A stretch of DNA of 8,060 bases, from positions 1 to 8,060 of the forward strand of contig JACKBR010000101.1 in NCBI GenBank assembly GCA_020634495.1, given 5' to 3'. Shown piece after piece: positions 1-6,541 of the stretch. This DNA comes from Ardenticatenaceae bacterium. GTDB taxonomy: Bacteria > Chloroflexota > Anaerolineae > Promineifilales > Promineifilaceae. The first letter of the stretch is position 1. The number at the start of each line of letters is the position of its first letter. The translations under genes were made by a program, and so were the position numbers. The notes beneath the pieces are model-generated. The model was not told where the DNA came from. It worked only from the letters and a program-made list of their open reading frames with translations, and ran no database searches.

Positions 1-20
1 GGCACAATGCGTTGCGTCAT
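1..20 (-). CDS. Possible start of a further minus-strand gene at the window edge
   Basis: A minus-strand ATG at 20-18 opens a frame reading MTQRIV and still open at the edge. It would start 107 bp after the kinase stop. No ribosome site is visible and only six codons can be seen, so it may be chance. A partner response regulator or HPt gene is what one would look for here, but nothing visible identifies it. Confidence 0.12.
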
Positions 21-127
21 AAGGGAAACTTATGGAGGTGGAGGGGCGGAGAGGTTCGGTAATGCTTAGATGTTTGAAAAATTGTGAAGAAATTGGCGTT
101 TTTTTACTCGTAAGAAGATGTTCTATT

Positions 128-3043
128 TTACTTCCCTTGAGGAACATGTAATGGGCTAGAAATAGTGGCGTGGGATTGTGGAACGGCCGTTAATGCTCTT
201 ATCAACTCGGCCGGTTGCACTGGTTTACTGATATAGTCGTTCATACCTGCGGCCAGATATTGTTCTCGGTCGCCTGCCAGGGCGTTGGCAGTTAAGGCAA
301 TTATCCAGGGGAAGCTCATGTCCTCACCTTCGGCCCGAATTAGCCGGGTGGTTGCTATGCCGTCCAGTTCTGGCATTTGCACGTCCATCAGAATGACATT
401 ATAAGTTTGCTGCTGGAGTGCTGCCAGCACTTCAGAGCCGTTGGCAGCGACATCTGCCTGATACCCCAAACGCTCTAACATGCGCAGCGCTACTTTTTGG
501 TTGATTACATTATCTTCTGCCAATAAAATTTTCCAGGGATAATGGTTTGCCATACCAGCATCGAAGACTGATGTGGCCGGGTTACGCTCTTCTTTAGAAA
601 TTGTTTTTTTGCCCAGAACATGCTTCAGGCTGGCCTGCAACTGGGCTGGTTTCATCGGTTTTGTTAAACAGGCGGCAATATTTTCTTCCTGATCATCGCA
701 TGAGGGAATTCCCAGTGAACTAAATATGACCAGTGGCATTTGAACGGCCGTTGATAATTTGCGGATTTCTGCTGCTAACATCACGTTATCCATCCCCGGA
801 TTGTGCATATCCAGCACGGCAATATCACAGTGATTGTCCTCACGAAGCCAGGTCAGCACTTCAGAGCCGCTGGCAAAATCATGCGGCTGCATGCCCCATG
901 ATTGTGAATGGTGGGTTAGGATAAAACGGTTCGTTTCGTGATCGCTTACGATAAGGATGCTTTTATCCTGGAGGAGTGGGTCTAGATGATTGGTGTGGGA
1001 AACGGCCGTTTCTTCTACCCCGACCTGAATGGAGAAGTGGAACGTGGAGCCAGAACCCTCCTCACTGTCCACCCACATAAAACCACCCATCATTTCTGCC
1101 AGTCGCTTGCTAATCACCAGACCCAGCCCCGTGCCGCCGAAACGGCGGGTAGTAGAAGCATCTACCTGGCTGAATGACTTGAACAGCCGATCCATACGAT
1201 CTTTAGGAATGCCAATGCCGGTATCTTTTACAACAAAGTAGAGCTGGTAACGATTGTCGTTGAGCATCTGCCCCAAAACGTAGACGATTACCTCACCTTG
1301 GGCAGTGAATTTGATAGCGTTGCCCACCAGATTGACCAGAATTTGTCGCAGTCGGGTACTGTCGCCAATAAACAGGGGCGGGATGTCACTATTGATCAGA
1401 TAAGCTATCTCCAGCCCTTTGTCTCTGGCCTTTGGTGTCAGCAAGTCTAACACCTCTTCAATACTTGAAGCCAGATCGAATGGCTCATATTCCAGTTCAA
1501 GGCGGCCGGCTTCGATTTTGGAGAAGTCGAGAATTTGATTAATGATAGTGAGCAGGTTTTCACCACTGGTGTGAACAATTTTGGCGAATTCCTGCTGGCT
1601 GGGATTAAGGGAAGTGTCTAGCAGCAGCTCAGTCATGCCAATAATGCCGTTGAGTGGTGTGCGGATTTCATGGCTCATATTGGCCAGAAACTCGGATTTG
1701 GCCCTTGTAGCTTTTTCTGCTTCCAATTGAGCTTTTTTGCGCTCCTCAATTTCATTTTGTAGCTCAACATTTTTCAGTTGAAAGATTTCCGCTTCCTTTT
1801 GGGCTTTCTCTACTTGATGGGTAGCTTGCAGATTGCGTAATTTAAGCTCGCTTTCTAGAAGGCTTTGTTCAACTTTTTGCCGGGCCGCTAAGCTGTCCAC
1901 AAACGCATTAAACCAACGAATAAGTTCACCGATTTCATCTTGACTTCGCACGGGCAACTTTGTTTGTTGATCTAATGAACTGTTTTGCAATTGTTGGAAA
2001 CGTTGCGTGATCTGCCGGATGGGGGAAACGACGCCTCTATTGTAAGATAGCGCTCCTAGCAATACGATGCCAAAACTCATCAACATAACAAGGAGGGTCG
2101 TTGCCCCAATTGTTGATGTCTTCTCTGTAAGCGTGCTGACGGGAATTAAGCTCATAATGACCCAGTTACTATTTGCTGACTTGACGTGATTAATGAACAT
2201 GAGTTGCCCATCAATTACATGTTCTTGCGAACTTATGTCCTGCGGGAGTTCCTGGGGTGTTAGGGATAATGTGTGCAATAATTCAGAGCTGAGTTGGCTG
2301 CCGATAACTGTCTTTTCAGGGTGGTAGATGATGCGATTTTTGGCATCAATGACCATCAGGTATGCCCCCGCTCCTTGATCAATGCGACTAAAATGGTCGT
2401 ACAGATAATCGACACTGTAATTGACAAGAATGAGGGCTATTGGCTCTGGTTTAAGGGTGGTTCGATCAATTCGGGTTAAAACTTTAGCGGCGGCAATGAC
2501 TTTCTCATTTGTAGAATTAACATTCACGTTGTCTTCGATGCCGACCCAATGGACATTTTTGTCACTGTTAAGCGCCTCATCGAAGATTCGGTCTTTCACT
2601 TCCTCCTGAATGTTGTCGATATTTAGCGTATCCCCGACATGGTAATGAGCGCCGCCAATGGAGAAAATATCGATAGAAACCAATCCTTTGAGATTCGAAT
2701 AGCCATTAAGAATGTAACCAATGTGTGCCTGGGTAGCCAGACTGGTATATGAATCGACCGCGACATTCTTATCATCAAGCACCTCGGTGATTTCTTCTAC
2801 GCTTGAGATGTTAGCAATTAAGCTTTCTATTTGTGATAGTTGGAGCGTAAGATAATCTTGCTGATTGATGACCAGTTGTTTAGTATATCTAGCGGCCTCC
2901 TCGCGCAGCATGGAACGAGAAACGTTATAGGAACTACCTCCAACAATCAACAATGGCAATATGCTCAATAAGATCAAATAGCCAAAAAATTTCAATGTAA
3001 TGTTAATTGCGGGAAATCGTCGCTTCATTTCAGTATATTTCAT
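128..3043 (-). CDS. Hybrid sensor histidine kinase, dCACHE-HAMP-HisKA-HATPase-REC-REC
   Basis: Membrane sensor kinase of 971 aa counted from the ATG at 3043. Visible order: a membrane helix at about residues 18-37; an extracellular dCACHE-like region at 38-310, with a typical distal piece ([14 protein letters not shown] then IGS); a second helix at 315-334; HAMP at 335-390; a coiled coil at 390-450; HisKA with phospho-acceptor H458 in SHEIRTP; and HATPase with N-box N575 (GNAIKF), G1 DTGIGI at 607 and G2 GTGLGL near 637. Two receivers follow. The first, about 694-810, has S700-D701, acceptor D745 and K795. The second, about 837-952, has E843-D844, acceptor D887, T918 and K940. There is no HPt domain, so phosphotransfer must leave through a separate protein. 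REC1 has Ser where the first acidic Mg-pocket residue is usual. Start is uncertain: an in-frame TTG at 3073 adds 10 residues, ATG at 3028 is also possible, and none has a good Shine-Dalgarno. It probably shares a transcript with the binding-protein gene just upstream. The ligand is unknown. Confidence 0.95.
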   Translation of the reverse strand: MKYTEMKRRFPAINITLKFFGYLILLSILPLLIVGGSSYNVSRSMLREEAARYTKQLVINQQDYLTLQLSQIESLIANISSVEEITEVLDDKNVAVDSYTSLATQAHIGYILNGYSNLKGLVSIDIFSIGGAHYHVGDTLNIDNIQEEVKDRIFDEALNSDKNVHWVGIEDNVNVNSTNEKVIAAAKVLTRIDRTTLKPEPIALILVNYSVDYLYDHFSRIDQGAGAYLMVIDAKNRIIYHPEKTVIGSQLSSELLHTLSLTPQELPQDISSQEHVIDGQLMFINHVKSANSNWVIMSLIPVSTLTEKTSTIGATTLLVMLMSFGIVLLGALSYNRGVVSPIRQITQRFQQLQNSSLDQQTKLPVRSQDEIGELIRWFNAFVDSLAARQKVEQSLLESELKLRNLQATHQVEKAQKEAEIFQLKNVELQNEIEERKKAQLEAEKATRAKSEFLANMSHEIRTPLNGIIGMTELLLDTSLNPSQQEFAKIVHTSGENLLTIINQILDFSKIEAGRLELEYEPFDLASSIEEVLDLLTPKARDKGLEIAYLINSDIPPLFIGDSTRLRQILVNLVGNAIKFTAQGEVIVYVLGQMLNDNRYQLYFVVKDTGIGIPKDRMDRLFKSFSQVDASTTRRFGGTGLGLVISKRLAEMMGGFMWVDSEEGSGSTFHFSIQVGVEETAVSHTNHLDPLLQDKSILIVSDHETNRFILTHHSQSWGMQPHDFASGSEVLTWLREDNHCDIAVLDMHNPGMDNVMLAAEIRKLSTAVQMPLVIFSSLGIPSCDDQEENIAACLTKPMKPAQLQASLKHVLGKKTISKEERNPATSVFDAGMANHYPWKILLAEDNVINQKVALRMLERLGYQADVAANGSEVLAALQQQTYNVILMDVQMPELDGIATTRLIRAEGEDMSFPWIIALTANALAGDREQYLAAGMNDYISKPVQPAELIRALTAVPQSHATISSPLHVPQGK

Positions 3044-3100
3044 GCTTGCTAGGCTTTCGTGCGGGCGTGTCAACGGCCGTCAAAGCGGATCGTGTTTTTC

Positions 3101-4072
3101 TTACTCTTGATTACTGGCATTGACCACCAGAACATCAATTAATGTTTCCATAGGTAGTGATTCCCCGGCAAGTGCCTGAACAGCATATTGGACACCCATA
3201 TACCCTTGCTGTGCCGCTTGCTGATCTATGGTAACAGTTAAGGTTCCAGCACGGATTGCTTCTTTGGCTTCATCTAAAGCATCGAAGGCAGCGACAAGAA
3301 CATCGGAATTGCCGCTTTCTTCAAGGTATTTTAGTGCGCCCAGTGCCATCATGTCGTTGGCACAAAAAATAGCGCCAATATCTGGTTCAGTAGTGAAAAA
3401 ACTTTTAGTTACTTCATACCCTTCATCAATCTTCCAGTTGCCTGTTTCTGTTGCAACGACTGTAATATTAGCATTCTCATTAAATGCTCGAAGTGCGCCA
3501 GTTTTCCGATCTTCCGCATTTCCTGCACCGCGAATTCCTTCAATAACGGCAACCTTGGTAGGTGTCGTAATTAAATCGCTGATGTATTTGGCGGAAAGGT
3601 AGGCACCTTGTTGATTATCTACGCTGATGAAGGGGACATTTTCTAGGCCAAGATTTTGTGAGTAGGTGCGGTCGAGGCGATTGTCTATATTGATGACGAT
3701 AATGCCTGCATCTTGCGCTTTTTTTAGCACTGGAATCAATTCTAAAGAATCTCCAGGAGCGATCACAATCGCGTCAACCTGTTGGCGAACTAATTCATCA
3801 ACAATCTCAATTTGTTGTTCAATGGAGGTTTCTTGAGCCGCAGTTTTAACAATTAATTGGATACCAAATTCTGCTTCAGCCTGACGCGCACCCTTTTCCA
3901 TTTCAACGAAAAAAGGATTTGTGAGGGTTTTCATCACCAGGGCAATGGTTGGTGTGGCTGGGGATTCAGCGGTTTCGGTAACGATTATTTGATTGTCTGA
4001 AGTGCCAGAATTGGTACAGCTGATAAGACTTATGATGATTAACAATAGCAAAATGAAAATTTGTCTATTCAT
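3101..4072 (-). CDS. Sugar-type ABC/sensor substrate-binding lipoprotein (RbsB-like, Peripla_BP_4)
   Basis: 323-aa exported binding protein of the ribose/xylose/galactose (periplasmic-binding-protein-like I) fold. The N-terminus is a lipoprotein signal: a hydrophobic run at residues 5-17 and lipobox LISC with C19 as the lipidated residue, then a Ser/Thr-rich linker. Aligned by eye to E. coli RbsB, ligand-contact positions are recognisable: F54-F55, D130 (followed by N-R rather than R), R189 in AEDRKTGAL, N239 in CANDMMALGA, D264 in FDALDEA and Q284/Q285 in DQQAAQQG. These suggest a pentose or hexose ligand, but the exact sugar cannot be read. The ATG at 4072 has a good ribosome site (AAGAGGA, 4083-4077). 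The next gene in the same direction is the hybrid kinase, 57 bp on (27 bp if TTG is used), with no permease or ATPase gene in the window. I therefore infer a role in presenting ligand to the kinase sensor domain, though transport with distant permeases is not excluded. Confidence 0.93.
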   Translation of the reverse strand: MNRQIFILLLLIIISLISCTNSGTSDNQIIVTETAESPATPTIALVMKTLTNPFFVEMEKGARQAEAEFGIQLIVKTAAQETSIEQQIEIVDELVRQQVDAIVIAPGDSLELIPVLKKAQDAGIIVINIDNRLDRTYSQNLGLENVPFISVDNQQGAYLSAKYISDLITTPTKVAVIEGIRGAGNAEDRKTGALRAFNENANITVVATETGNWKIDEGYEVTKSFFTTEPDIGAIFCANDMMALGALKYLEESGNSDVLVAAFDALDEAKEAIRAGTLTVTIDQQAAQQGYMGVQYAVQALAGESLPMETLIDVLVVNASNQE

Positions 4073-4076
4073 GGGA

Positions 4077-4083
4077 TCCTCTT
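4077..4083 (-). promoter_or_regulatory. Ribosome binding site of the binding-protein gene
   Basis: The minus strand reads AAGAGGA at 4083-4077 with a 4-nt spacer to the ATG at 4072. It is a strong Shine-Dalgarno match and fixes this start, which also gives a complete lipoprotein signal peptide. Confidence 0.6.
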
Positions 4084-4104
4084 TTCAATGTGCACTGGCC
4101 ACTC

Positions 4105-4117
4105 TTGTTTTAAACAA
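4105..4117. promoter_or_regulatory. Inverted repeat TTGTTT-T-AAACAA, possible operator
   Basis: A perfect 6-1-6 inverted repeat sits between the candidate -10 (4149-4144) and the ATG at 4072, so it would fall in the early transcribed leader of the binding-protein/kinase operon. Position and symmetry suit a repressor site. It is AT-rich and short, so chance is a real alternative, and no regulator gene in the window points to an owner. Confidence 0.25.
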
Positions 4118-4143
4118 ATGAATGAAAAACGTGTGCTATTTGC

Positions 4144-4172
4144 ATTATAAGCAATACGACAACAAACAAACT
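4144..4172 (-). promoter_or_regulatory. Candidate sigma70-type promoter for the binding-protein/kinase pair
   Basis: On the minus strand a perfect TATAAT (4149-4144) lies 71 bp before the binding-protein ATG. It is preceded by TGCT, one base off an extended -10. The -35 is weak: AGTTTG at 4172-4167 gives a 17-bp spacer. The resulting leader would be about 60-65 nt and would contain the ribosome site. The call rests mainly on the -10 match and its position. Confidence 0.45.
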
Positions 4173-4355
4173 AGCTCATTGGTAATGCGGAGGGTGTTTC
4201 CCATGTTTAAGTAGGGGGAGGAAGGTAATAAACGTGGGTTATTTGGCTCTACTGAGGACATAGAGGTTCATCATAGATGCAAGCTGGCTAACATTTAGAA
4301 AGAAGTACAAAAGTACGTCAATTTTTTCCTCAAATGGGGAACGTTACCGCAGGAT

Positions 4356-4435
4356 TCAATGGGTGAGCATGTACGGCAGGTAGCGCCAGCGCCAGTAGCC
4401 GCCGACTTTGCCGGAGAAGTTTGTGTGCGCTTTTC
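4356..4435 (-). pseudogene. malQ C-terminal fragment (broken partial duplicate)
   Basis: Minus-strand translation of this stretch gives NFSGKVGGYWRWRYLPYMLTH followed by TGA (4358-4356). It matches residues 463-483 of the intact MalQ (NFPGKVGG through YLPHMLTQ) at 18 of 21 positions. At DNA level 4361-4432 aligns to 5000-5071 without gaps at 64 of 72 bases, with the best 61 bases at 57 identities. The fragment has no start of its own, lacks the last 23 MalQ residues, and is preceded in frame by a TAA at 4445-4443. It is a decayed piece of a second malQ copy or of an older malQ 3' end. The mismatches include non-synonymous changes (Pro/Ser, His/Tyr), as expected of a relic. Confidence 0.8.
4361..4432. 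repeat. Diverged direct repeat, copy 1 (partner 5000-5071)
   Basis: A 72-bp ungapped direct repeat with 8 mismatches; copy 2 lies inside the intact malQ. The two copies are 639 bp apart start to start. They bracket the malQ 3' tail, the DUF433 gene and the 35-codon ORF. Recombination between them would delete that cassette and leave a malQ of about 483 codons ending at the MLTH stop. Confidence 0.85.
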
Positions 4436-4442
4436 GCTGGAA

Positions 4443-4550
4443 TTAGAGCGGAAGGTCTTGAACGATGCTGCTCCATTCTTCGGGGGTGGAAACGGCCGTA
4501 ATCAACAAAATATCATCAATCGCCTGGCCAACGGGGATGGAGGATTTCAT
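4443..4550 (-). CDS. Hypothetical 35-aa ORF coupled to the DUF433 gene
   Basis: A short ORF whose ATG (4550-4548) shares one base with the DUF433 stop (TGATG overlap), a layout typical of translational coupling. The product starts MKSSIPVGQAIDDILLITAV, ends EEWSSIVQDLPL, and is soluble and acidic. I do not recognise a family. In DUF433 loci the second gene is often a DUF5615 PIN-like toxin, but this lacks that family's usual start (MK-x-L-x-DEN). It carries one ACGGCCGT palindrome read as Thr-Ala-Val, the phase preferred in the confirmed genes here. After its TAA the same frame continues directly into the malQ fragment. It may therefore be a truncated partner gene, a diverged extension of the malQ relic (QDL occurs at the comparable place in MalQ), or a genuine small protein. 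Confidence 0.35.
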   Translation of the reverse strand: MKSSIPVGQAIDDILLITAVSTPEEWSSIVQDLPL

Positions 4551-4870
4551 CACGAGCGGGCTAACAGTCGGTTCCGAAATTCTTGATAGTCGGGGCGACT
4601 TTTGATCTCTTGCCACAAGTTATCGGCGTCTGCTTCCTGCTCGCGCAAATAATCATCTACCTCGGCACGATGCGCCAGATAATAGGCCAAAACCGCATAG
4701 ACATCTTCCAACTGAAGCGTGTCATAACTTTGCACAATTTCTTCGGGCGTACGGCCGGCATTAAAGGCATGGATGACCATATCCAGCAAAACGCGGCTGT
4801 TGCCCACGCGCCAGGTGCCGTCTGCATTTTTCCGAAGAGGAACAGGTTGAGGTTCAATTATCAATGTCAT
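4550..4870 (-). CDS. DUF433 domain protein (antitoxin-like)
   Basis: 106-aa soluble protein from the ATG at 4870, which has a good ribosome site (AGGTGA, 4880-4875, 4-nt spacer). An in-frame TTG at 4921 would add 17 residues but lacks support. The body fits DUF433: an N-terminal PVPLRKNADGTWRVGNSRV segment, then a helical part with LLDMVIHAFNAGRTPEEIVQ (residues 28-47) and LEDVYAVLAYYLAHRAEVDDYL (54-75), then a charged tail. DUF433 proteins are small winged-helix-like proteins, often the antitoxin half of a pair with a DUF5615 PIN-like toxin. No such toxin follows here, only a 35-codon ORF, so this looks like an orphan or degraded pair. It lies 55 bp after malQ in the same direction and may be read through from it. 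DNA binding and antitoxin function are inferred from the family. Confidence 0.8.
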   Translation of the reverse strand: MTLIIEPQPVPLRKNADGTWRVGNSRVLLDMVIHAFNAGRTPEEIVQSYDTLQLEDVYAVLAYYLAHRAEVDDYLREQEADADNLWQEIKSRPDYQEFRNRLLARS

Positions 4871-4917
4871 AGCATCACCTGCGCGACATTGTAGCCTAAA
4901 TGGCGGTGGAAATTGTC

Positions 4918-4933
4918 CCAATTACTCAATTAC
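4918..4933 (-). repeat. Two tandem GTAATTRR units over the malQ stop codon
   Basis: The minus strand reads GTAATTGA then GTAATTGG. The malQ stop TGA is the end of the first unit. The 15-mer at 4920-4934 is identical to 6528-6542 at the glgA end. No inverted copy is present, so no hairpin forms here. Confidence 0.7.
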
Positions 4934-6446
4934 CGTCTTCACTCTGCGGCACACGGCCGTATAACTCCGTCATGTCTCGCAGGCGCGTGGCAATCTCCTG
5001 GGTGAGCATGTGGGGCAGGTAGCGCCAGCGCCAGTAGCCGCCGACCTTGCCGGGGAAGTTCATCCGCGCTTCGTTGCCTAATCCCATCAGGTCTTGCAGG
5101 GTGGCAACGGCCGTATTCGACACCGACGCATAGGCCAATCTAGTCATGTCCCAGGAGATGTGCTGCCCGCTGATCTGCATGTAGCGGCGAATGTGGTCCC
5201 GCTCAGACTCGGTGGCGTTGCGATACCAGCCCAGCACCGTTTCGTTGTCATGGGTGCCCGTGTAGACGACGGAGTTTTTGGTAAAGGTGTGGGGTAAGAA
5301 GTTGCTGTTGCGCTCGCCGCCAAAGGCAAACTGCAAAATTTTCATACCAGGAAAATCAAAAGCGTCGCGCAAGGCCACCACGTCTGGGGTAATGACGCCT
5401 AAATCTTCGGCAATGAGCGGCAGTTCGCCCAAGGCATCGCGCATCGCCTGGAAGAACGCTTTGCCAGGCCCTTTGACCCAGCGACCGACAACGGCCGTTG
5501 GCTCATCGGCCGGAATTTCCCAGTAGGCATCAAACCCACGAAAATGGTCAATACGCACGATGTCGGCCTGGGTAAAGCTCATTTGCAGGCGGGCGGCCCA
5601 CCATTTGTAGCCATTGTCGGCCATCTTGTCCCAGCGGTAAAGCGGGTTGCCCCAGCGCTGGCCCGTCTCGCTAAAATAGTCCGGCGGCACCCCAGCGATG
5701 ACGGTGGGTGCCCCGGTTTCATCAAGGTAAAACAAGCCCGGATTGGCCCAGACGTCGGCGCTGTCGAAGGCCACAAAAATGGGCAGATCGCCAATGATTT
5801 GAATGCCGCGCTCGTTGGCATAGGTTTTCAGGTTGAGCCACTGCTGGAAGAAGAGAAATTGCAAAAATTTATGGCGGTCAATTTCGTGCGCCAGCTTCTC
5901 GGCCCAGGCAGCCATGGCCTCCGGCTCGCGCAGGGCAATTTCGCGTGGCCAGGTGTTCCAGACGCCGCCTTCATGCTCAACGTGATGATTTTTGAGGGCC
6001 ATGAAGAAGGCAAAATCGTCCAGCCAACTGCTTTGCTCGGCACAGAACTGTTGGTAGGCGGCATTTTGCGCGTCGGAGCCGTGGCTCAGAAAATGTTCAT
6101 GAGCTTGCTGCAAGAGGGCGGTTTTGTACTCAATGACGGGGCCAAAATCGACGGCGTGCTGGGGGAAGGTGGGGATGTTTTGAACGGCCGTTTGCGGCAA
6201 ATACCCATCTTCCACCAACCGGTCTGGACTAATCAGCAAGGGGTTCCCCGCAAAGGCAGAAAATGCCTGATATGGTGAGTCGCCATACCCCGTGGGGCCA
6301 AGCGGCAAAATTTGCCACAGTGACTGTTTGCTAGCCACTAAAAAGTCTACAAATTGATAAGCGGCATCGCCAAAATCGCCAATGCCATAACGGCCAGGGA
6401 ATGAGGTCGGGTGAAGTAAAATGCCAGCGGCACGTTCAAAGCGCAT
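4926..6446 (-). CDS. malQ: 4-alpha-glucanotransferase (amylomaltase, GH77)
   Basis: 506-aa cytoplasmic enzyme that transfers alpha-1,4-glucan segments between maltodextrins, releasing glucose. The length matches the short bacterial amylomaltases (about 500 aa, Thermus type) rather than the longer E. coli form. Family signatures are present throughout: GILLHPTSFPGRYGIGDFG at 8-26, WQILPLGPTGYGDSPYQ at 44-60, and GDLPIFVAFDSADVW at 219-233. Catalytic residues are nucleophile D300 (RIDHFRG), acid/base E347 (IAEDLG) and third carboxylate D400 (GTHDNE), spaced almost exactly as D293, E340 and D395 of the Thermus enzyme. The ATG at 6446 has AAAAGG at 6460-6455 with an 8-nt spacer. It follows glgA by 91 bp and probably works with it in glycogen turnover. 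Four ACGGCCGT sites lie in it, three read as Thr-Ala-Val (86, 317, 445) and one as Tyr-Gly-Arg (496). A relic of its 3' end lies downstream. Confidence 0.98.
   Translation of the reverse strand: MRFERAAGILLHPTSFPGRYGIGDFGDAAYQFVDFLVASKQSLWQILPLGPTGYGDSPYQAFSAFAGNPLLISPDRLVEDGYLPQTAVQNIPTFPQHAVDFGPVIEYKTALLQQAHEHFLSHGSDAQNAAYQQFCAEQSSWLDDFAFFMALKNHHVEHEGGVWNTWPREIALREPEAMAAWAEKLAHEIDRHKFLQFLFFQQWLNLKTYANERGIQIIGDLPIFVAFDSADVWANPGLFYLDETGAPTVIAGVPPDYFSETGQRWGNPLYRWDKMADNGYKWWAARLQMSFTQADIVRIDHFRGFDAYWEIPADEPTAVVGRWVKGPGKAFFQAMRDALGELPLIAEDLGVITPDVVALRDAFDFPGMKILQFAFGGERNSNFLPHTFTKNSVVYTGTHDNETVLGWYRNATESERDHIRRYMQISGQHISWDMTRLAYASVSNTAVATLQDLMGLGNEARMNFPGKVGGYWRWRYLPHMLTQEIATRLRDMTELYGRVPQSEDGN
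5000..5071. repeat. Diverged direct repeat, copy 2 inside malQ (partner 4361-4432)
   Basis: This copy encodes MalQ residues from about 460 to 483, including the GGYWRWRY stretch, in the intact gene. It is the presumed parental copy because it is in full reading frame with conserved family sequence; copy 1 carries the substitutions and premature stops. Confidence 0.85.
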
Positions 6447-6537
6447 AGTGAGAACCTTTTATAAAAAAATTTTGGATTTGTATGGGAATGCAACCGGGTA
6501 ATTAGGCAATTAACTGCCTAATTACTTAATTACTCAA
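6447..6537. other. glgA-malQ intergenic spacer
   Basis: A 91-bp AT-rich spacer. It contains the GTAATTRR tandem units and the perfect hairpin next to the glgA stop, then the malQ ribosome site (AAAAGG, 6460-6455) overlapping a TATAAA-like run (6463-6458). That run is too near the ATG to be a standard -10 with a leader, so I do not call a promoter. Confidence 0.5.
6498..6525 (-). repeat. 11-bp perfect hairpin just after glgA
   Basis: On the minus strand GTAATTAGGCA pairs perfectly with TGCCTAATTAC around a 6-nt loop (GTTAAT), starting 13 nt after the glgA stop. No T-run follows (CCGGTTGC comes next), so it is not a textbook intrinsic terminator. A transcript hairpin here could shield the glgA 3' end or weaken read-through into malQ. 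An outer pair, GGGTAATT (6496-6503) with AATTACCC (6536-6543), allows an alternative larger fold. Confidence 0.7.
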
Positions 6538-6541
6538 TTAC
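6518..6541 (-). repeat. Three tandem GTAATTRR units over the glgA stop codon
   Basis: The minus strand reads GTAATTGA, GTAATTAA and GTAATTAG in direct succession. The glgA stop TAA lies in the first unit, and the last unit is the first arm of the hairpin. The same unit occurs at the malQ 3' end. Confidence 0.75.

Larger units (their letters stand above)
4073..4355. other. Intergenic region between malQ fragment and binding-protein gene
   Basis: About 280 bases without a convincing gene. It holds the candidate promoter, inverted repeat and ribosome site for the binding-protein gene at the low end. The upper part (4200-4355) contains AAGTAC repeated at 4303-4308 and 4311-4316 and a minus-strand TTGACG at 4321-4316 with no good -10 partner. 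I see no clear intrinsic terminator for the upstream genes. Confidence 0.5.

Noticed and set aside
3228..3602. 124-codon plus-strand frame
   Set aside because: It is antisense to the well-supported binding-protein gene, and its Ser/Ala-rich product has no recognisable domain.
4303..4327. AAGTAC repeat and GTAC-AAAA-GTAC followed by a T-run as a plus-strand terminator
   Set aside because: The stem is only 4 bp and AT-rich, the T-run is offset by five bases, and there is no plus-strand gene to terminate.
4359..4586. 75-codon plus-strand frame across the malQ relic
   Set aside because: The matching sequence is meaningful only on the minus strand, where it gives the MalQ GGYWRWRY segment; the plus-strand frame is incidental.
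4361..5071. Direct repeats as target-site duplications of an insertion sequence
   Set aside because: They are 72 bp and diverged, with no transposase or terminal inverted repeats between them; a partial gene duplication explains them better.
5544..6278. Long open frame (244 codons) on the plus strand
   Set aside because: It lies wholly antisense to malQ, whose minus-strand product is a clear GH77 enzyme with all catalytic residues; the plus-strand product resembles nothing and is a codon-structure shadow.
6458..6463. TATAAA as a -10 box for malQ
   Set aside because: It overlaps the ribosome site and would start transcription about 5 nt before the ATG, and no -35 is at the right spacing.
6498..6525. 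Hairpin after glgA as an intrinsic terminator
   Set aside because: The stem is perfect but no T-run follows on the minus strand, and the next same-strand gene begins within 60 bp.
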